Source: a bacterium
GTDB lineage: Bacteria; Krumholzibacteriota; Krumholzibacteriia; LZORAL124-64-63
Length of the DNA stretch: 53,890 bases
Assembly (NCBI GenBank): GCA_024223715.1
Contig: JAAEOA010000108.1
Coordinates: 1-53,890 of the forward strand
Direction: 5' to 3'
How positions within the stretch are numbered: the first letter of the stretch is position 1; the number at the start of each line of letters is the position of its first letter. Positions 8,675 through 17,198 of the stretch are shown here, piece after piece. A model generated the notes under the pieces. The model was not told where the DNA came from, ran no database searches, and was given only the letters and a program-made list of their open reading frames with translations. Both the position numbers and the translations under genes were made by a program.

Positions 8675-9709
8675 TCAGGTTTCACTGATCGGCTTTTTGA
8701 ATCTTCGATAAGCAAGCCAAATAATTGCCGGTCCCATCAACAGTACCGTCATCCAAGGCAACCCACTGTAATGCACAGCCATGAATTCATCGTCATTGGG
8801 AGCAGGGACAATAATAAGGTCTTCAAGCATTTCCGATGGGCTTAGATCATCTCGCAGCAGGGTCAGAAAATCTCCTGGCTGAAATATTTCATTCAATACA
8901 AAATGAGCTGGCAGTCCGTCAATTTCCTCCTGGGTGAAACGATTGGCGTACAGGGTCTGGAATCCGGGGAAGTGCATTCGGTGATCACTGAGCAGATAAA
9001 GACTGACCCGGGTGGTGGAATGGGCACTTGGAGCGCTGATTCGCATCGGGAAAATAATTTCATCAGAACTGAAACTCAGTTTCAGGGGCTGAAGCTGTCC
9101 CTGGTAATATTCCATTCCATATGGAAAGACCTGAGCCATAGTGGTGCTGTCTACCTTTACCGTGACAAAATACCAATCATCTTCAACGTATTGATTTATA
9201 AGCGGTGTAATCTCGGCAATGTTATTCTCATGCAAAAATCCCCAGGTGGAAAGGCTGTCCACAAGGGCGGAGGCATCTTCGGCAGCAAGGGTCATGGTCT
9301 GGTAATAACCAATTAACTGGCTGTCAATGATGTCCACATTGGAATCATTTCCCGGTTCGGCAAAATAGGAATCATTTTGAGAACAGGAATCCCAGTCGTT
9401 GTCCCGTCTTCTATACACCGGGCTGGTTGCTGTGTACAGTTCATGGAAAACTTCTTCATCTTCTTCGGCCACTTCAGGCAAAGCAGGGGTTGGAATAATC
9501 CAGGCCAGTTCATTCATTTGGCCACGAAATGTGGGAAGTATGCTCAGGGTTTCCTGCTGGGTTTCGTTGTCATAGCGGATGAAAGCCTGCTGGCCGGTTT
9601 CGTAAACGTAGTAAGCCGGGGCGGTGAGCATCAGGCCATCGGCGCCGGCAAGACCTGGTACCAAAGCCATCATGCACAGAAGGATCAAATGGGGCAGTAA
9701 GGTTTTCAT
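8675..9709 (-). CDS. DUF2330 exported membrane-anchored protein
   Basis: This 344-residue protein has a signal peptide (residues 1-23, ending in GLAGA), a long extracytoplasmic domain and one C-terminal membrane helix (about 316-334) followed by a basic tail. The start of the mature part, with YVYETGQQAFIRYDN and later LAWIIPTPALPEV, matches the pattern of DUF2330 proteins, which have no established function. A ribosome site (GGGA) precedes the ATG. It lies 15 bases downstream of the barrel gene that ends at 9725 on the same strand, so the two are likely one operon and may work together in the envelope. Confidence 0.8.
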   Translation of the reverse strand: MKTLLPHLILLCMMALVPGLAGADGLMLTAPAYYVYETGQQAFIRYDNETQQETLSILPTFRGQMNELAWIIPTPALPEVAEEDEEVFHELYTATSPVYRRRDNDWDSCSQNDSYFAEPGNDSNVDIIDSQLIGYYQTMTLAAEDASALVDSLSTWGFLHENNIAEITPLINQYVEDDWYFVTVKVDSTTMAQVFPYGMEYYQGQLQPLKLSFSSDEIIFPMRISAPSAHSTTRVSLYLLSDHRMHFPGFQTLYANRFTQEEIDGLPAHFVLNEIFQPGDFLTLLRDDLSPSEMLEDLIIVPAPNDDEFMAVHYSGLPWMTVLLMGPAIIWLAYRRFKKPISET

Positions 9710-9724
9710 TTATTTATTTCCCTT

Positions 9725-10447
9725 CTACAGATCCAAAGAATAATACAGACGCATATTGAAACCCGACAGGTCCACACCATGGCTTTGGTGGCTTGCACGC
9801 ACCGTGCCTTTGCTTCCGCCCCAGGCAAGTTCGCAGCCGAGAGCGTTGCCATTTTTACTCAGGGGGAATTCTGGCGCGACAAAGAAGTAATACCCCGTGG
9901 CCCAACCGGTGGCGTTTTCTTCCAAGGGGTTGCCGTAGGAATCGGCAGTGTAGGTTTTTTCCTTGAGATAGGTCAGCTGCATGGCCGCGCCAAAATATAA
10001 ACGATAGCTATGGCGGCTGGAAGCATTGGTCTTGGCCCCAAACATGAGGGGAACGTTCTGCACAGTAATATTGGGGCCTGAAAAACTGGGCACATCCCAA
10101 TACGGGTCGCCCGACTTTCTTCCATAATGAAGGGACATGAAAATTCGGCTGCGGTCACTCAAGGCCAAAGAAACCCCTGCGCCCAATTGGGGTAAGTAGC
10201 CATAAGTTTCACCAATATGTTCGCCACTGAGCAGGGTGTGCAGGTAGGAAAACTCAATTCGGGTATCGGCTTCTTTCAAACCGGAAAAAGGTGATGGTGG
10301 GCCACCACCGGGATAAGGCTGACCAACCATAATATGGCTATCTTCGTGGTCATCTGAAGAATCGGCGTTTTCAGATTGAGCTGTGGCCTGACTGGCCAGC
10401 AATCCCAAAATAAATACGAGAGAAAGAAAATGGAGGATTCTGATAAT
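9725..10447 (-). CDS. Predicted outer-membrane beta-barrel protein, noncanonical start
   Basis: The mature part shows alternating hydrophobic and polar residues and ends in NMRLYYSLDL, typical of a small outer-membrane barrel. Starting at the only conventional codon in frame (TTG at 10408) leaves just MGLLASQATAQ, half a signal peptide. Reading on upstream in the same frame gives RILHFLSLVFILGLLASQ, a complete signal peptide, beginning at ATT (10447) or ATC (10444), with AAGGGAG 4 or 7 bases upstream; the next upstream in-frame codon of note is a TGA. No ATG, GTG or TTG exists in that stretch. The start is therefore probably ATC or ATT. The downstream partner is the DUF2330 gene. Confidence 0.72.
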   Translation of the reverse strand: MIRILHFLSLVFILGLLASQATAQSENADSSDDHEDSHIMVGQPYPGGGPPSPFSGLKEADTRIEFSYLHTLLSGEHIGETYGYLPQLGAGVSLALSDRSRIFMSLHYGRKSGDPYWDVPSFSGPNITVQNVPLMFGAKTNASSRHSYRLYFGAAMQLTYLKEKTYTADSYGNPLEENATGWATGYYFFVAPEFPLSKNGNALGCELAWGGSKGTVRASHQSHGVDLSGFNMRLYYSLDL

Positions 10448-10511
10448 ATGGCTCCCTTGTAAAAATCACACCTCATTCTAGACGTGATTGTACAGGAAGT
10501 TCCCATTAAAT

Positions 10512-10540
10512 AAAAGCCACCTGATGAATCAGGTGGCTTT
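10512..10540 (-). terminator. Terminator after the MqnD-like gene
   Basis: AAAGCCACCTGAT pairs with ATCAGGTGGCTTT around a two-base loop. On the minus strand it is followed by a T-rich stretch (TTTTATTTA). It lies 30 bases past the end of the MqnD-like gene. Confidence 0.85.
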
Positions 10541-10569
10541 CTAGAACAGCTTAATCTTACTGTTGACGG

Positions 10570-11418
10570 TTATCCGTCAACAAATTCCAGATTTTTAACT
10601 TCCGGAATGAGCCCGGCTGCGTGTCCGCGTTTGAGCAGCTCGGTGATGCTGTCGCGTCCGGCCTGGCCATAGTCCAAAGTCCAGTGGTTGACGTACATTT
10701 CCACGAACTCATCGGCCAATTCCATGCCCATATTACGAGCCCAGTCCAGGGCGTAGGTCAGGGCTGCTTCCCGGTTATCCAGACTGTACTGGATGCTGGC
10801 GGTCAGAATGTCAGAAATGTCTTTCATTTTGTCGCCGTGTCTTTTGTGAATGGTGTTTCCGCCAAGGGGCAGGGGCCAGTCTTTACGGCCGGTGGTTTCC
10901 CACCACCATTTACCAAGGTTAATGCATTCGTGAAGACCAGCGTCCTGATAGGTGAGCTGTCCTTCGTGAATGATCAGGCCGGCTTCGAATTCGCCACTGA
11001 CCACCCGGTCAATGATTTCATCGAAAGGAACGTGCACCGGTGTGAAGTCGCCAATGGCCAGTTGCAATTCCAGGTAAGCAGATGTCATTTTGCCGGGAAT
11101 GGCAATGGTCATGCCAGTCAAATCGGCCGGAGCTATTTTCTTTTTGGCAATGACCATGGGGCCGTAACCAAAACCCATGCTCGCGCCCGCGGGCAATAGA
11201 GCGTATTTGTCCAGCACGTAGGCGTAGGCGTGAATGCTGATGGCGGTAATATCGAGCTCGCCACGGGTGGCCCGTTCGTTCAAGGTCTGGATGTCTTCCA
11301 TTACGTGAGTGAACTTGTACGGGCCGGTGTCGATGAGGTCCTTGGCCAGGGCGTAGAACATGAAAGCATCATCGGGGTCGGGGCTGTGGCCGAGGGTCAG
11401 TTCGATTTTCCCGGACAT
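10570..11418 (-). CDS. mqnD: MqnD-like menaquinone biosynthesis protein (1,4-dihydroxy-6-naphthoate synthase)
   Basis: This 282-residue protein has the MqnA/MqnD periplasmic-binding-protein-like fold, marked by GHSPDPDDAFMFYAL at the N-terminus, AISIHAYAY near residue 60, and the IIHEGQLTYQDAGL segment. MqnD converts cyclic de-hypoxanthine futalosine to 1,4-dihydroxy-6-naphthoate in the futalosine route to menaquinone. Length fits the family. A strong AAGGAGAT site precedes the ATG. No other mqn gene is nearby, and MqnA and MqnD share the fold, so the exact member is a likely call, not proven. It ends at a clear terminator and is transcribed alone or behind the gene at 12551. Confidence 0.83.
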   Translation of the reverse strand: MSGKIELTLGHSPDPDDAFMFYALAKDLIDTGPYKFTHVMEDIQTLNERATRGELDITAISIHAYAYVLDKYALLPAGASMGFGYGPMVIAKKKIAPADLTGMTIAIPGKMTSAYLELQLAIGDFTPVHVPFDEIIDRVVSGEFEAGLIIHEGQLTYQDAGLHECINLGKWWWETTGRKDWPLPLGGNTIHKRHGDKMKDISDILTASIQYSLDNREAALTYALDWARNMGMELADEFVEMYVNHWTLDYGQAGRDSITELLKRGHAAGLIPEVKNLEFVDG

Positions 11419-11498
11419 GGGATCTCCTTATCTGGCACCGCAATATGCACGGCTTATGACTGGGTTCGTTATCTGGATTTGGATTCTGGAATCAGGGT

Positions 11499-12551
11499 TC
11501 AACGCCTCTTTCGAGCCACTACCACCAGAACGATCACCAAAATAGGTGTAAAAACCACAAAGGGGAAGCTTTTGTCTTTATCTTCCTCATTTTTAGCGAC
11601 TTTTGCCTCAGATGTATCTTCTGAGTCGCTTTCCTGGGTGAATAAATCTTCCTTTTGGTCGCTGGCCTGCAGGTTTTTGATTCGCAATTCAAAATCCCGT
11701 CCGGCTTCCAGGCTGGGGCCTTTGAACCTCAAATGGTTGTTTTGTCCGCTATCGGGAGAGGCCACCAGATCAAAAGACTGAATATCCAAGGTGGTGGGGG
11801 TGGCCATCAAACTCCAGGAGCTAATGGTTACGTTGGAACCAATGGGCAAATCCATGCCATCGGTCCAGGGTGCTTTGGCCTTTAAGCGCATGGGGTTGCG
11901 CCCGGTTGTTAAAGGCACGTTGAGGGCTGCTTTGCCACCGGAGAGATGAGAAATCTGCATTTCTTCTTTTTCCGGACCGTTGCCGTAGCTCAGAGATACC
12001 GAACTGGCCCCGGCGGGCAGGGAAATCAAAACCGGCCGATCAGCCATGACCGTGGCTTGGGGCTGGGCGGAGTTATTCACCTGGAGCAGGAATTCAATTT
12101 CCAAAAGGCTCTCGGTTTTTTTGAGCAAAACATCCATGCCAACAATTGTCACTGAGTCAAGAGAGTTAATCACATCAAAAACATTCAGAGTTATGGTTTT
12201 TTCCTTCAAATCCCGCCCGCGCAGACTCCAGTAATAAGGAACGTTTTTGTGCCAGGCGGTGATAATGTATTTACCCCGGTCACTGATGGGGGCATCGGGA
12301 ACTTCAAAGCTGGATCCACTGGGATTGATGTCTAGCACGGCATTCAGCCGGTGAGATGAATACTGAAGAACCAAACGGTCGATGCTTCCGGGCTGACCTG
12401 TGGTGGCATTAATGACCTCAAAATTCAGATCCACCGGGTCACCGTGGACCGATTGGGCAGAAACGGTTCCAGCTGTTATTAATCCCAATACCAGAATAAT
12501 TAAAACATTTGAAATGGGTGTTCGCTTCGGTCGGTGAGTGAACATCATCAT
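11499..12551 (-). CDS. Exported protein with beta domains and C-terminal membrane anchor
   Basis: I do not recognise a family. I start this 350-residue protein at the first of three consecutive ATG codons (12543-12551), because AAAGGA lies about 9 bases upstream and the next residues form a signal peptide ending TAGTVSAQ; the longer frame to 12695 has no ribosome site and overlaps the divergent gene. The mature part is rich in short beta-like stretches (about residues 35-290), followed by an acidic, charged linker (EDKDKS) and a C-terminal helix (PFVVFTPILVIVLVVV) with a basic tail. This is the layout of a protein anchored in the inner membrane and facing the periplasm. It is divergent from the TPR gene at 12694. 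Confidence 0.72.
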   Translation of the reverse strand: MMMFTHRPKRTPISNVLIILVLGLITAGTVSAQSVHGDPVDLNFEVINATTGQPGSIDRLVLQYSSHRLNAVLDINPSGSSFEVPDAPISDRGKYIITAWHKNVPYYWSLRGRDLKEKTITLNVFDVINSLDSVTIVGMDVLLKKTESLLEIEFLLQVNNSAQPQATVMADRPVLISLPAGASSVSLSYGNGPEKEEMQISHLSGGKAALNVPLTTGRNPMRLKAKAPWTDGMDLPIGSNVTISSWSLMATPTTLDIQSFDLVASPDSGQNNHLRFKGPSLEAGRDFELRIKNLQASDQKEDLFTQESDSEDTSEAKVAKNEEDKDKSFPFVVFTPILVIVLVVVARKRR

Positions 12552-12693
12552 GAATCTCTTTCCTTTGAACAAACTTTTGTAATCCGAGTTTGTCTGGTTG
12601 GGTTTGTCTTGCTTGAGTTCCAGAGCATCTTCCAGTAGATTCTCAAAGAGTATAGTGGAGATTCGGTACAGATCAACCCTTCGGAGCGGTCCC

Positions 12694-13794
12694 ATGAAAC
12701 AAGAATCCCTATCCAGGGAAAATATTCTCAGTTTTGCCTCTATTGCTGCCTTTCTGGTCAGCCTTTGTCTTGGCTCGGCTGCTTTGGCTGTGTCAGATCC
12801 CCAAACAGGAGTTTGGGAAATCTGGTCTTCGGAAAGCTACACCATGGCTCCTCGGGAAAGTTTCCAGCTGCGGACCGCATACTCAGACATGAAAACCCGC
12901 CGTTGGATGCTGGTTGTTGATGGCGGCGATGCAAACTGCGATTTGAGTGTCCTGCGGGTTAATGGCGAAGAGTTGCTTTATTATAAAATTGACGAAAATC
13001 ATCACGAAGTTTCCATTCCCTGGGGCGAAGGTGAAGAACTGATTATGGTTCTGACCAACCGTGATGAAAAAGGTGCTTTTGTGGTAAGTCTGATGGGACC
13101 TCCCAAGGGCCAGAATACCGCTTCGTATAGTTATCCCGTGAACCGTGCTCTGGAAGCCTATTCAGCCGGATTGCGCCTGAAGGCTCGCGATCTTTGCCAT
13201 TCTGCTCTGAAGCAAAATCCTAATGATGGTGTAGCCAAGGTTTTGCTGGCGGGCTTTTTGCGTGAAGGACACCGGTACGAAGAATCCAAGGCCATGGCTG
13301 AAGATGCCATGGAGTCTGACCTGGATCCGGCAATGAAATCTCTTGCCGAGGGAATTTTGGATGATTTAAAAGTTCTTTTGGTGCCCTTGCCCGCTCCTGT
13401 AAGGGAGGGACTTGCTTCGGCTGAAGAATCTCTGGAAAATGGGGAACCGGAAAAAGCATTGAAGGTTTGCAATCAACTTCTGGATGGTGATATCAACCTG
13501 AAGCATTCTTCTCAGGCAAAGTTGCAGGTTTTGCGGGGGCGGGCTTTGCAGGGTGTGGACCGGGACTTTGAAGCTATCGATGCTTTCACTCGTGCCCTGA
13601 CTCTGGACCGGGCAAAAGCATCTCAGGCCCAAGCCTATTTTTATATGGGCCACTTGTATGTGGATATGGGAAATCTGGCTCAGGCGGAAGGTTCTTTGAG
13701 CATGGCCATCAACAATGGCCTGCCTTCCGGGTTGGATGTTCAGGCGAGGGAAACGTTAAAAGTAGTGACCGACAGGCTGGACCAGGACCGATAA
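12694..13794 (+). CDS. Exported TPR protein
   Basis: This 366-residue protein begins at the ATG at 12694 (GGAG 7 bases upstream) with a signal peptide ending near AALAV. Residues about 35-125 form an unassigned beta-rich domain; from about 140 onward there are helical TPR-type units, for example EAYSAGLRLKARDLCHSAL, AEESLENGEPEKALKVC and YMGHLYVDMGNLAQAE. TPRs bind other proteins, so a periplasmic scaffold role is likely. It is divergent from the exported protein at 11499 and shares the 142-base intergenic region with it, which suggests joint regulation. The specific role is unknown. Confidence 0.75.
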   Translation: MKQESLSRENILSFASIAAFLVSLCLGSAALAVSDPQTGVWEIWSSESYTMAPRESFQLRTAYSDMKTRRWMLVVDGGDANCDLSVLRVNGEELLYYKIDENHHEVSIPWGEGEELIMVLTNRDEKGAFVVSLMGPPKGQNTASYSYPVNRALEAYSAGLRLKARDLCHSALKQNPNDGVAKVLLAGFLREGHRYEESKAMAEDAMESDLDPAMKSLAEGILDDLKVLLVPLPAPVREGLASAEESLENGEPEKALKVCNQLLDGDINLKHSSQAKLQVLRGRALQGVDRDFEAIDAFTRALTLDRAKASQAQAYFYMGHLYVDMGNLAQAEGSLSMAINNGLPSGLDVQARETLKVVTDRLDQDR

Positions 13795-13856
13795 TTTCTA
13801 ACACGGCGTAGAAACAGGCCGGCCAGGCGGGCCGGAACAACAGAAAGTCTCTGATT

Positions 13857-14951
13857 TTGAATTTCCGACCCGAATGCATCCACTTTAAAGGTCATATTCC
13901 CTGCACTCCTCACAAACAAAGGGGTGTGCATTGCGATGGTTGCGCCGAATTCAAAGAGCGCGAAGGCCGTATTCTTTTAATTAAACTGGGTGCAGCAGGC
14001 GACGTGATTCGCACCACCCCGTTGCTGGAACCAATTAGCAAAGAATATCCCAATCATTCCCTGACCTGGATTACTGAATTTCCCGATCTTGTTCCCCGTT
14101 CAGTTTCTGACCGTTTGGGAATGACGCCGGAAAATCTGCTTTGGTTGCGGCAAACACATTTCGATCTGGTAATAAATCTGGATAAAGACCGCCAGGCCTG
14201 CGCTTTGGCTGCGGAAGTGGAAAGCGATAAACTTATTGGTTTCACCTTGGGGGCGGACGGGTTGTGCCGTCCGGTAACCTCAGGAGTGAGCAAAAAAATG
14301 GCTGCGGCCGTTGAAAATAAATTCCTGACCGGATTGTTTGATGACGTGAACCAGGCCTGCACTCTGACTTACCCTCAGGAAATTTTTGACATCTGCGGTT
14401 ATGAATACCAAGGGCAGGAATATGTGGTGGATCGCCCGGTCCAGTCTCCAGATTTTGATTTGCCTGCTGAAGGCACAATTATTGGCTTGAACACTGGAGC
14501 GGGGGGGCGTTGGACCAGCCGCCTGTGGCCAGAGAACTATTGGGAAAATCTGGCCCGGAATTTGAAAAAAGAAGGCTATGAAGTGTTGCTGCTGGGTGGC
14601 CCGCAGGAAGATGAAAAGAATAAACGTTTAGCTCACGAGGCTCAGGTTCATTACCTGGGACATTTCGATTTACCAACTTTCATTGGATTGATGGATCGTT
14701 GTGAGCTGGTGGTCACGGCAGTGACCATGGCCATGCATATTGCCCTTGGGTTGGGGAAAAAACTGGTTCTGTTCAACAATATTTTTAATCCTCACGAATT
14801 TGAATTGTACGGCCGGGGTGTGTTGATGCAGCCCCAGCAAAAATGCACCTGCTTTTTCCAGCCAACCTGCACCAATGAAAATTTTTGCATGGATACTCTG
14901 AAACCGGATGAGGTTCAGGCGGCTGTGAAGAAACTGCTGGAGAAAAAATGA
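13857..14951 (+). CDS. Glycosyltransferase family 9 with N-terminal cysteine cluster
   Basis: This 364-residue protein resembles ADP-heptose:LPS heptosyltransferases (GT9). ILLIKLGAAGDVIRTTPLL near residue 40 is the N-terminal Rossmann start, LGLNTGAG-type residues appear mid-protein, and the nucleotide-sugar-binding part carries AMHIALGLGK. An extra N-terminal segment with five histidines and four cysteines (CIHFKGHIPCTPHK, HCDGC) and a C-terminal set (CTCFFQPTC, FCMD) suggest metal binding. The start is TTG with a weak ribosome site. The last four bases overlap the next transferase gene (ATGA), so the pair is translationally coupled. The likely role is envelope polysaccharide or lipopolysaccharide assembly in the cytoplasm. 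Confidence 0.86.
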   Translation: MNFRPECIHFKGHIPCTPHKQRGVHCDGCAEFKEREGRILLIKLGAAGDVIRTTPLLEPISKEYPNHSLTWITEFPDLVPRSVSDRLGMTPENLLWLRQTHFDLVINLDKDRQACALAAEVESDKLIGFTLGADGLCRPVTSGVSKKMAAAVENKFLTGLFDDVNQACTLTYPQEIFDICGYEYQGQEYVVDRPVQSPDFDLPAEGTIIGLNTGAGGRWTSRLWPENYWENLARNLKKEGYEVLLLGGPQEDEKNKRLAHEAQVHYLGHFDLPTFIGLMDRCELVVTAVTMAMHIALGLGKKLVLFNNIFNPHEFELYGRGVLMQPQQKCTCFFQPTCTNENFCMDTLKPDEVQAAVKKLLEKK

Positions 14952-16099
14952 AGCTGGCGTTTCTGGGACCTGCTCCGCCATTTCGCGGGGGAATTGTCAC
15001 TTATTACGCCATGCTCTATCGGGTGATGCAAAAGCGCGGACACTCGGTTTTCTGGGCTTCGTTTCGCAAACAGTATCCAAATTTTCTTTTCCCCGGTAGT
15101 GAGCAGGAAGGTGAAACAGCCGCTTGGCTGAAGCAACCCAACAAACAAAGGTTTGTGCCCTGGTCGCCTTGGAGCTGGTGGAAAACCTCAAGCGATTTGC
15201 AGGACGATGGACCTGATTGCCTGGTCATCAAATACTGGCTTCCATTTTTTGCACCTGGTTTTTTTGCCGTGACCTGGTTGCTCCGGCGACGGACTCAAAT
15301 TCGCATTGTGTATCTTCTGGATAATGTCATTGCCCACGAAAAATATCCCTTTGCGAACTTTCTGACTCGGTTGGCTCTGAAACAGGGGCACGGGTACATT
15401 GCTCAAAGCGATCAGGTGCGAAAAGATCTGTTCCAGGTTCTGCCCGAAACAGACCCCACCTCAGTTGTGACCTCGCCCCATCCGGTTTACGACTTTGGGG
15501 AGCCGGGTCGTGCCCGCCGCAGTCGGCAGGAAGCTCGTCAGCATCTTGAGTTGCCGGAAAATGCTAAGCTGGTGCTGTTTTTTGGTTTCATTAAACCCTA
15601 CAAAGGCGTGATGAACCTTATTGACTCGGCCCGTCATCTGAAGGCTGAATTTGGTGATGATTTGCGGGTGCTTATTGTGGGCGATGTTTACGGTGAAAAG
15701 CAACCCTACCTGGACCGCATTGAAGCTTCGGGTGCTTCCGAAATCATCGATTTGATTGATGGCTTTGTTCCTGATGAAACCGTGGAAGACTATTTTCTGG
15801 CCGCCGATCTTGCTGTCCTGCCTTATGTCTCGGCCACCCAAAGTGGGATCATTCAAATTGCCTATAATTACGATTTGCCTGTGGTGACCACTGATGTGGG
15901 CGGGTTGCCCGAAGTGGTGGCCGATGGCAGTACAGGTTTTATTGTTCCTGCTGAAAACCCGGAGGCGTTGGCCGCTGCGGTGACTCGTTATTTCAGGGAA
16001 AACCGTGCGGCGGAATTTGCGGCCAATGTTGGTGTGGAAAAAGAGAAATATTCTTGGGATCGCATGGCCGGGGCTGTGGAAAAACTGGCAAAGGGGTAA
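14948..16099 (+). CDS. Glycosyltransferase family 4
   Basis: This 383-residue protein is a GT-B fold retaining glycosyltransferase of family GT4. It has the N-terminal glycine-rich PPFRGGIVTYY loop, the linker LVLFFGFIKPYKG that opens the C-terminal domain, and the donor-binding stretch with LPVVTTDVGGLPEVV and GFIVPAENPEAL. It would move a sugar from a nucleotide donor to a glycan or lipid acceptor. It overlaps the GT9 gene by four bases and is followed 4 bases later by the small protein gene at 16104, forming a three-gene operon. Donor and acceptor are not predictable. Confidence 0.9.
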   Translation: MKLAFLGPAPPFRGGIVTYYAMLYRVMQKRGHSVFWASFRKQYPNFLFPGSEQEGETAAWLKQPNKQRFVPWSPWSWWKTSSDLQDDGPDCLVIKYWLPFFAPGFFAVTWLLRRRTQIRIVYLLDNVIAHEKYPFANFLTRLALKQGHGYIAQSDQVRKDLFQVLPETDPTSVVTSPHPVYDFGEPGRARRSRQEARQHLELPENAKLVLFFGFIKPYKGVMNLIDSARHLKAEFGDDLRVLIVGDVYGEKQPYLDRIEASGASEIIDLIDGFVPDETVEDYFLAADLAVLPYVSATQSGIIQIAYNYDLPVVTTDVGGLPEVVADGSTGFIVPAENPEALAAAVTRYFRENRAAEFAANVGVEKEKYSWDRMAGAVEKLAKG

Positions 16100-16103
16100 A
16101 TTT

Positions 16104-16412
16104 ATGAACCCCAAAAAATCTAACAGCGATATTTTGGACCAATTGTCGGTTGGTGTGATTGTGCCCCTGACGGAAAAGCAGTGGCTCAAGGCTGCTGGTC
16201 GGTTTTCGATTGTGGAGACCATTGAGACGGGAATGTCCGGGCAGATTCAATTATTGAGACCATCGGCAGGGGAGGGAAAAAAACGGGGTTGGGCGTTTGT
16301 GGAACAGCCAAAAGACGGGCACCGTGTGGTGCGTCCTTTTAAGAACGAAAAAGAAGCCCGTGCATTGATTAAAGATCGTTTGGCTGCCTACGAACGCATG
16401 TGGGATGGCTGA
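16104..16412 (+). CDS. Small basic protein at the end of the glycosyltransferase operon
   Basis: I do not recognise this 102-residue soluble protein. The ATG at 16104 has AAGGGG about 9 bases upstream, inside the end of the GT4 gene. The sequence is lysine/arginine-rich, starts MNPKKSNSDILDQL and ends with the helical EARALIKDRLAAYERMWDG; it has no signal or membrane segment. Its place four bases after the GT4 stop suggests a cytoplasmic accessory to the two transferases (inference). Confidence 0.7.
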   Translation: MNPKKSNSDILDQLSVGVIVPLTEKQWLKAAGRFSIVETIETGMSGQIQLLRPSAGEGKKRGWAFVEQPKDGHRVVRPFKNEKEARALIKDRLAAYERMWDG

Positions 16413-16425
16413 GGCGGTTGCGCCC

Positions 16426-16466
16426 CCGACTATTACAACTGACCGTGAGTCGGTTTTATTTATTTT
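16426..16466 (+). terminator. Possible weak terminator after the glycosyltransferase operon
   Basis: A 6-bp stem CCGACT / AGTCGG with a 16-base loop is followed by TTTTATTTATTTTT. The stem is short, so this is a tentative call supported mainly by the T-rich tract. Confidence 0.45.
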
Positions 16467-16553
16467 TCAAGCTCCGAGCCATTTTTACCAGGAAAATTAA
16501 AGCAAGGTTAGTGTTTTGCCACTCCTTAAACGGGCCGGCCTCCATGGATTGCT

Positions 16554-17123
16554 TTAACTGAAATTTAAACCGCAGTCGGGACATTCAATCGCCCCGTCAT
16601 GCAACCCGCATCCGCAGGCTGGACAGTTATCATTGTCGAATTCTTTGGAGAAGCCTTCTTCCTGACCGGGATGAAGATCAGCAAACTCACGCTCAATGAT
16701 ACCCTGGGCTTGCTCGTAGTCGTATTTATTGACAAATAGTAAATAGTGAAACCCTTCAACAACATTACCAATGGGGATTTGTCCGGGAGACCCGCCGGTT
16801 ACCTGGGTGCCAAAAACCACAGAAGTGCTGTATTGTATTTCACCCGGGTCGTAATATGTATCGGGCACCACAGCGGCTTGAATGCCTTCTGCTTTAAAGA
16901 AACCGAGGTAGGTTTCAATGATGTGATCAATATCGGAAGTGACCTGGCCGAGGATTGTATCTTCTGGAATGTTGTCCCAGTTAGCGTCATTGATGGAACA
17001 GGGAACATGGGCAGATTTTGGGTCGGATGCAAAAACCAGAGCCACCAGACAGTCCGGGCAGTTTTGAGCTTTGGGTAAATATTCAGATTCACATTTGGGA
17101 CAGATTTTGTTTGTGTCTGACAT
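16554..17123 (-). CDS. Zinc-ribbon protein with two CxxC pairs at each end
   Basis: This protein of about 189 residues opens with CPKCESEYLPKAQNCPDC and closes with CPACGCGLHDGAIECPDCG, so a four-cysteine zinc ribbon stands at each end. Between them lies an acidic domain (about residues 40-155) with the DUF2007-like look of small regulatory proteins, but I cannot assign it. The ATG at 17123 is chosen because GTGGAG lies 7 bases upstream; an in-frame GTG at 17135 is part of that ribosome site. It is cytoplasmic and downstream of nothing obvious; a strong hairpin separates it from the tricorn gene. Confidence 0.75.
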   Translation of the reverse strand: MSDTNKICPKCESEYLPKAQNCPDCLVALVFASDPKSAHVPCSINDANWDNIPEDTILGQVTSDIDHIIETYLGFFKAEGIQAAVVPDTYYDPGEIQYSTSVVFGTQVTGGSPGQIPIGNVVEGFHYLLFVNKYDYEQAQGIIEREFADLHPGQEEGFSKEFDNDNCPACGCGLHDGAIECPDCGLNFS

Positions 17124-17161
17124 CCGCAACTCCACTTTTTTTGAAATAGTTTATAGTTTTA

Positions 17162-17188
17162 GTGTGGGGAGGCAAAACCTCCCCACAC
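17162..17188. other. Strong intergenic hairpin
   Basis: GTGTGGGGAGG and CCTCCCCACAC form a perfect 11-bp stem with loop CAAAA. It lies between the tricorn stop (17199) and the zinc-ribbon start (17123), both on the minus strand. No T-tract follows on either strand, so it may be a terminator lacking the U-run, or a processing or stability element. Confidence 0.6.
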
Positions 17189-17198
17189 ATCCCTAATA

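Noticed and set aside
12552..12695. Longer start of the exported protein on the minus strand
   Set aside because: It adds 48 charged residues before a clean signal peptide and overlaps the start of the divergent TPR gene; the ATG triplet at 12543-12551 fits better.
17162..17188. Hairpin considered as a standard Rho-independent terminator
   Set aside because: The stem is strong but no T-run follows on either strand, so it is listed only as a hairpin.
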